Assembly: GCA_036751905.1 (NCBI GenBank)
Contig: DAIOTP010000079.1
Location: forward strand, 1 to 16,863
Reading direction: 5' to 3'
Source of the DNA: T3Sed10-241 sp036751905
GTDB lineage: Bacteria > Bacteroidota > Bacteroidia > Flavobacteriales_D > Cryomorphaceae
Length of the DNA: 16,863 nucleotides
Below are positions 13,682-16,863 of the stretch, piece by piece; position 1 is the first letter of the stretch; each line of letters starts with the position of its first letter. Under the pieces are notes generated by a model. It was given only the letters and a program-made list of their open reading frames with translations. It did no database searches and was not told the origin of the DNA. Made by a program: the position numbers and the translations under genes.

Positions 13682-14014
13682 TTAGAACTTGCTGCTCTGC
13701 GATTTAATTTGGTCTGCACCATTTTTCGCAGCGCCGGCCATCTCGCTTTTGCGGTCTTCAATTTTCTCACCAACGTTGTGGGCCGCTGAGCGAATTTCGT
13801 CCGCTTTGTCTTTCGCTTTGTCTTTGAGGTCTTCTTTTTTTGACCTCAGTTGATCGCCTACTTCCTTGGCTTTTTTGCTGAGGTTGTCGCGTGTTTCGCT
13901 TCCCTTTTTGGGTGCGAAAAGTACACCTGCTGCGGCACCTATAGCTGCACCGGCCAAAATGGCGGTAAGAACTTTTCCGAAGTTGCTTCCAGATTCATAA
14001 TTTGAGTCTTTCAT
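13682..14014 (-). CDS. YtxH domain protein 2
   Basis: This is a 110-residue protein with an ATG at 14014. The frame is open upstream to an ATG at 14188, but the YtxH-like part begins only at MKDSNYESGSNFG, and the upstream part lacks family character. A Gly/Ala-rich helix, VLTAILAGAAIGAAAGVLFAP (about 15-35), is followed by KKGSETRDNLSKKAKEV and then a long charged helical tail with repeated Lys/Asp/Glu. It is a paralogue of the protein at 12680-12985, with the same helix, boundary and tail arrangement. It is monocistronic, because a strong terminator follows. No TAnnTTTG box is present upstream on its own strand, which fits regulation by a stress sigma factor, although I cannot define that site. 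Confidence 0.9.
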   Translation of the reverse strand: MKDSNYESGSNFGKVLTAILAGAAIGAAAGVLFAPKKGSETRDNLSKKAKEVGDQLRSKKEDLKDKAKDKADEIRSAAHNVGEKIEDRKSEMAGAAKNGADQIKSQSSKF

Positions 14015-14416
14015 GATGATTTTGTTTAAGCGTGTTTGTAATTTACTTTTGTTCTGTTTCAATGTAGCCGCGGCCATAATAAAGTTTCCTCTATCGAACC
14101 GCAGGTACATGTATTCTTGGAATAAATGTGCCACAATCCTCACAAAATGCTTCTGGAGGAGAAGCAAGGAGCTGTCAGGGCTTTGCATGTGGGCTGTTAC
14201 TTTTGGACTTCTTTACACCGCTGCGCATGTGGGGAAATGGGGCGCAGGGTTGGGGTCAATTGCCCTCGCCTGTGAAGCGAAAGTGGCGTAGCGATGCACA
14301 GCGGCTCGGTGCAAAGGAGGCCGGTGCTATACCCAATTAAGCCATTGCCTGAATTTCGGCACCTTTTTTGGGCATTTCGGAGGCGCTGTTTGCGCAAAAT
14401 AAGAAATACACAAGCC
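14015..14416. other. Divergent intergenic region between ytxH 2 and the membrane protein gene
   Basis: These 402 bases hold an exact-consensus plus-strand promoter near the left end and a second TACTTTTG box at 14198-14205, but no gene I trust. A 60-codon plus-strand frame (14108-14291) has an unusually Trp- and Cys-rich, partly hydrophobic translation and no recognisable domain. The stretch may be a long 5' leader of the gene at 14417 or encode a small RNA or peptide. Confidence 0.5.
14021..14051 (+). promoter_or_regulatory. Exact-consensus Bacteroidota promoter on the plus strand
   Basis: TTTG at 14021-14024 is followed by exactly 19 bases and TACTTTTG at 14044-14051. All ten fixed positions of TTTG-N19-TAnnTTTG match. 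Transcription would start near 14058 on the plus strand, heading towards the membrane protein gene at 14417 with about 360 bases of leader. It lies seven bases from the divergent ytxH 2 start codon. Confidence 0.6.
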
Positions 14417-14857
14417 ATGCCATTCATCACTATCCTCATTGCAGGGGTCGTGGCCACGACGGCCATGACAATTTTCAGTTATGTATATGCCAAGCTTCAG
14501 TCGAAACAATTCCGGGAGCCGGAATTGCTCAACAATTTGATGGAAAGATCAAGCATTATTCCGCTGAGCCCCTCCAACAATCATGTTTTGGGTTGGTTTG
14601 TGCACTATAGCATCGGCTTTGTATTTGCAGCCATTTTCTTCCTCTTTTGGGAGCTCACCACCTTCAGCCCAGGGTGGTCCTCAGGCAGCATCATGGGCTT
14701 TGCGGCAGGCCTTGTTGGCATTGTGGGATGGAAATTTATGTTCAAAATCAATGACAACCCACCTGAAATTGACTTCAGCCAGTTCTATTTTCAACTGGTG
14801 GTAGCGCACATTGTGTTTGGCATCACTGCGGCCCTCATTTTTGCCCACTTGCCATGA
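14417..14857 (+). CDS. Four-helix integral membrane protein, function unknown
   Basis: This is a 146-residue protein with an ATG at 14417 (MPFITILIAGVVATTAMTIF) and a TGA at 14855-14857. The open frame extends upstream to 14294, but that part is basic and shows no membrane or domain character, so it is excluded. Hydrophobic segments lie at about 3-24, 58-81, 88-108 and 122-142. The loop after helix one has KQFREPELLNNLMERSS, and a conserved-looking HVLGWFVHYSIGFVFA motif starts helix two. Proteins with the ATTAMTIFSY and GWxxHYxxG pattern occur in Bacteroidota genomes, but I cannot name a family. Histidines in helices two and four (H63, H131) might bind a metal or haem; that is speculation. 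It converges with the M1 peptidase gene, with only 26 bases between stop codons. Confidence 0.85.
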   Translation: MPFITILIAGVVATTAMTIFSYVYAKLQSKQFREPELLNNLMERSSIIPLSPSNNHVLGWFVHYSIGFVFAAIFFLFWELTTFSPGWSSGSIMGFAAGLVGIVGWKFMFKINDNPPEIDFSQFYFQLVVAHIVFGITAALIFAHLP

Positions 14858-14883
14858 TACATCCTGCCGCAAGGCGCTCAAGG

Positions 14884-16608
14884 CTATTCGCCCGTGCTTG
14901 TTGGAATATCGCCCGCTTTGTGCACGTCGAAGTAACCCGACTTGAGCCTGCCTATGGTGCGTTCACCTGTGGGAATATGGGTGAGCGCTTGCCACTCAGG
15001 GCCTGGAATTAGCGCCACATCATCATCACCAAAAGCCACATCGACCCGAAACCCAAAATCGGCAGGCACATCCTCCTTCCATTTGTAATAGAAAGTATTG
15101 GTTTCCTCATTGTAGTGGATCAACAGGGTAGGCAGAATGTTGGTGCGCAGGTACAGATCAAAATATACTGACCAATCACGGTCCGTGCGGCTGCTGAAAT
15201 AGGCTTCGAAGTCGGCCGTACGGATGTTGCTTTTCGCAAAATGCTGGGATGCACCCCGAAGTACCTCGAAAAATAAGGAATCATCATGGAGCTGCATGCG
15301 CAGGGTGTGCATAAAGAGTGCTCCCTTTCCGTAAATGTTGAAGTCGCGCCGGTTGGCCCATGAGTTATAGCGTACGCCAAAGGGCTTGATCACAGGACGT
15401 TCATTGTACTCCTGCATGTACCCATAGGCCATGCGGCGCATGTAAGCTTCATGGCCATAAAGCTGCTCTGCCACCAGCGCTTCCGAATAGCTTGCCATAC
15501 CCTCGTGCAGCCATGCGTCGCCATAGTCGAGGGCGGTGATGCTGTTGCCCCACCACTCGTGGGCCAGCTCATGTATGAGGGTGCTGTGGCTGTGCATGGC
15601 CGAGTCGGGCTGTAGGTCGTTCACGAGGATGTCGCCCATGGAGATGGCCGATTGGTGCTCCATGGCCCCCGACTTCACCGCCGACTGCACAAAGCGGCAG
15701 GCATCATCCCACCAGGGAAAAGGGCCGTACAGCTGTTCCAGCGCCGTCATCACAGCGGGCGTTTGCGCATAGAAGGCTCGGGCTGCAGCGCTGTCTTCGC
15801 AGAGCACGGCTGCTTCGATCACCTGCTCATTTCCCGTAAGGTCAGTGTAGGGGTAATGGAGGGTGCAAAATTTGGCCACATTGAAGGAGATGTTGTACAC
15901 GTTGATCGGGTTGATCACGGCGTAGTGAAAGGTGCTCTTGCCATTGCCGTGTTCGGTGCTGCGCAGTTTTCCGTTGGCCACAGCAGTGAGCCCTTCGGGA
16001 ACGGTAACACGTATATGGCAGCTGTCGGGTTCATCGTAGAGCAGGTCTTTGCAGGGCATCACCCAATGGGGGCCTATGCCCTGTGTAAGTGTGCTTACAC
16101 GGGGATGACCGGCGCGGTCTTTCAGCCAAAACACCGGACCAAATCCCAGTATGGAAGCCGGTTTCCCTTTGTATGCAATGTCCACTTGGTAGTTGGAGCC
16201 TTGCTGCAAGGGCGGGTCGAAAACGATGTAGAGCAGGTCGCCGCTGTGTATGTACTTTTTTACGGAAGTGCTGCCCGAAACAGAGCCCACCTTGAGCCGC
16301 CCCTGCAGGTCGAGCATGATGCTGTCGGCCTCGGTGGTGGCATCGAAATAGATGCGCATGGTGCCCTGAAGCCGCTTGCGTTTCGGATTGACCTCCACCG
16401 ACCAGTCGTAGCAGGTAATGTCATAAGCGGTGCGCAAGGGCAGGGGGCTGCCCTGGTAGTGGTGCTTTTCGCGAAATTTTGGGAAGTTGTCCTCGCCTTT
16501 GGTGTTGGTGTAGGTGAGAAAGGGCGCATAGTGACAGCTTTGCAAAACAAATGCAAAGACAATCCATGCCGGTGGAGATTGGGTAACACGTGCAAACATT
16601 TTCAGCAT
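14884..16608 (-). CDS. M1-family zinc aminopeptidase, probable lipoprotein
   Basis: This is a 574-residue protein. The start at 16608 gives a short basic N-terminus, a hydrophobic core and the lipobox LQSC, with Cys25 as the lipid anchor; an alternative ATG lies at 16599. The open frame continues to 16818, but the extra 70 residues lie before this signal and are excluded. An N-terminal beta domain of the M1 type covers about 55-260. The gluzincin catalytic core has SGAMEHQSA (313-321), the GxMEN exopeptidase motif with His in place of Asn as in many Bacteroidota members, HELAH (346-350) and WLHEG with Glu369, which complete HEXXH-(X18)-E zinc binding. IYGKGALFMH (425-434) has the expected catalytic Tyr426. 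The chain ends soon after the catalytic and short C-terminal beta parts, so it is shorter than E. coli PepN. It likely hydrolyses peptides in the periplasm or at the cell surface. Confidence 0.93.
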   Translation of the reverse strand: MLKMFARVTQSPPAWIVFAFVLQSCHYAPFLTYTNTKGEDNFPKFREKHHYQGSPLPLRTAYDITCYDWSVEVNPKRKRLQGTMRIYFDATTEADSIMLDLQGRLKVGSVSGSTSVKKYIHSGDLLYIVFDPPLQQGSNYQVDIAYKGKPASILGFGPVFWLKDRAGHPRVSTLTQGIGPHWVMPCKDLLYDEPDSCHIRVTVPEGLTAVANGKLRSTEHGNGKSTFHYAVINPINVYNISFNVAKFCTLHYPYTDLTGNEQVIEAAVLCEDSAAARAFYAQTPAVMTALEQLYGPFPWWDDACRFVQSAVKSGAMEHQSAISMGDILVNDLQPDSAMHSHSTLIHELAHEWWGNSITALDYGDAWLHEGMASYSEALVAEQLYGHEAYMRRMAYGYMQEYNERPVIKPFGVRYNSWANRRDFNIYGKGALFMHTLRMQLHDDSLFFEVLRGASQHFAKSNIRTADFEAYFSSRTDRDWSVYFDLYLRTNILPTLLIHYNEETNTFYYKWKEDVPADFGFRVDVAFGDDDVALIPGPEWQALTHIPTGERTIGRLKSGYFDVHKAGDIPTSTGE

Positions 16609-16615
16609 TTGGGTC

Positions 16616-16623
16616 GAAAGGTA
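16616..16623 (-). promoter_or_regulatory. Near-consensus -7 box of the M1 peptidase gene
   Basis: The minus strand reads TACCTTTC, one mismatch from TAnnTTTG, ending seven bases before the ATG at 16608 and 16 bases before the ATG at 16599. If real, the transcript has almost no leader, and the second ATG becomes the more likely start. No TTTG is visible at the usual spacing. Confidence 0.3.
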
Positions 16624-16815
16624 AAGAGCAAATGCACAGTGCGCGCCACCGTTCAACACAAAACAGCGTTTGGGGTAGGAGGTTGATATATCCTGCGCCC
16701 GGAGATTCGCCAAGAGCCAGCCATGCTGCATACAGCAAGCCTTTGTTTGATCAGACATTGCCAATACCGCAAGCATGCTGCAGATGGCAAGCCCTGTAAG
16801 GGTTCCATCATCCAG

Positions 16816-16834
16816 CATAGGGCAAGGCCCTATG
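16816..16834. repeat. Short perfect inverted repeat near the right edge
   Basis: The arms CATAGGGC and GCCCTATG are separated by AAG, giving eight perfect base pairs. A ten-base direct repeat AGCCCTGTAA occurs nearby at 16790-16799 and 16854-16863. No T-tract follows on either strand. Its role is unknown; it could be an operator or part of a feature beyond the window. Confidence 0.4.
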
Positions 16835-16863
16835 GCCGAACGTCCATATGACCAGCCCTGTAA

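Noticed and set aside
14015..14188. N-terminal extension of ytxH 2 to an ATG at 14188
   Set aside because: The added residues have no YtxH character; the family layout begins at the ATG at 14014. The extension would also overlap the plus-strand promoter.
14197..14466. Minus-strand 89-codon frame across the start of the membrane protein gene
   Set aside because: It is antisense to the start of a well-supported membrane protein and shows no domain or start signal of its own.
16609..16818. Seventy-residue N-terminal extension of the M1 peptidase
   Set aside because: A lipoprotein signal with lipobox begins only at 16608 or 16599, and a secreted lipoprotein cannot carry a further 70 residues before it. 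The hydrophobic patch in the extension is probably chance.

Overview
The window is a stretch of an ordinary chromosome, almost certainly from a member of the Bacteroidota. The main reasons are a TamL lipoprotein paired with TamB, an FG-GAP surface or secreted protein, a lipoprotein M1 peptidase with the GxMEH motif variant, weak Shine-Dalgarno signals, and promoter boxes of the Bacteroidota type (TTTG, about 19 bases, TAnnTTTG). Base composition is close to 50% G+C, so a high-GC marine or environmental lineage is more likely than a classical AT-rich Flavobacterium. I cannot name the genus. I saw no tRNA, rRNA, CRISPR, transposase or phage gene.

Layout from left to right. At 1-822 (minus) lies the N-terminal part of an FG-GAP/VCBS repeat secreted protein that runs off the left edge. 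At 1031-2131 (minus) is a DUF4236 protein with a coiled coil, one membrane helix and an uncharacterised C-terminal domain. At 2239-2904 (minus) is a small transaldolase with a clear intrinsic terminator at 2181-2214. Divergent from it, at 3005-3421 (plus), is a four-helix membrane protein of unknown function. After a gene-free stretch of about 380 bases, 3805-6084 (tamL) and 6077-11161 (tamB) form an overlapping two-gene minus-strand operon, the largest unit in the window. A DUF551 protein follows at 11271-11567 (minus).

The right half carries a minus-strand set of small envelope or stress proteins: a YtxH protein (13682-14014) with its own terminator, then a 52-residue Lmo0937-type membrane peptide (13033-13191), a second YtxH protein (12680-12985), a phage-holin-superfamily membrane protein (12198-12557) and a 143-residue protein of unknown function (11758-12189). 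The last four are close together and probably co-transcribed. A 62-base imperfect hairpin (12599-12660) sits between the second ytxH and the holin-like gene. A plus-strand four-helix membrane protein (14417-14857) converges on a minus-strand M1-family zinc aminopeptidase lipoprotein (14884-16608).

Functionally, most genes point to the cell envelope: outer-membrane assembly and inner-to-outer membrane transport (TamB-TamL), small membrane stress proteins, a periplasmic or surface peptidase and a secreted FG-GAP protein. The transaldolase is the only clear central-metabolism gene. I see no defence or mobile system. The observations most worth following up are an exact-consensus plus-strand promoter (14021-14051) that faces about 360 bases without a confident gene, the hairpin plus overlapping mini-ORF in front of the holin-like gene, the uncharacterised 143-residue member of the stress cluster, and the DUF4236 fusion.
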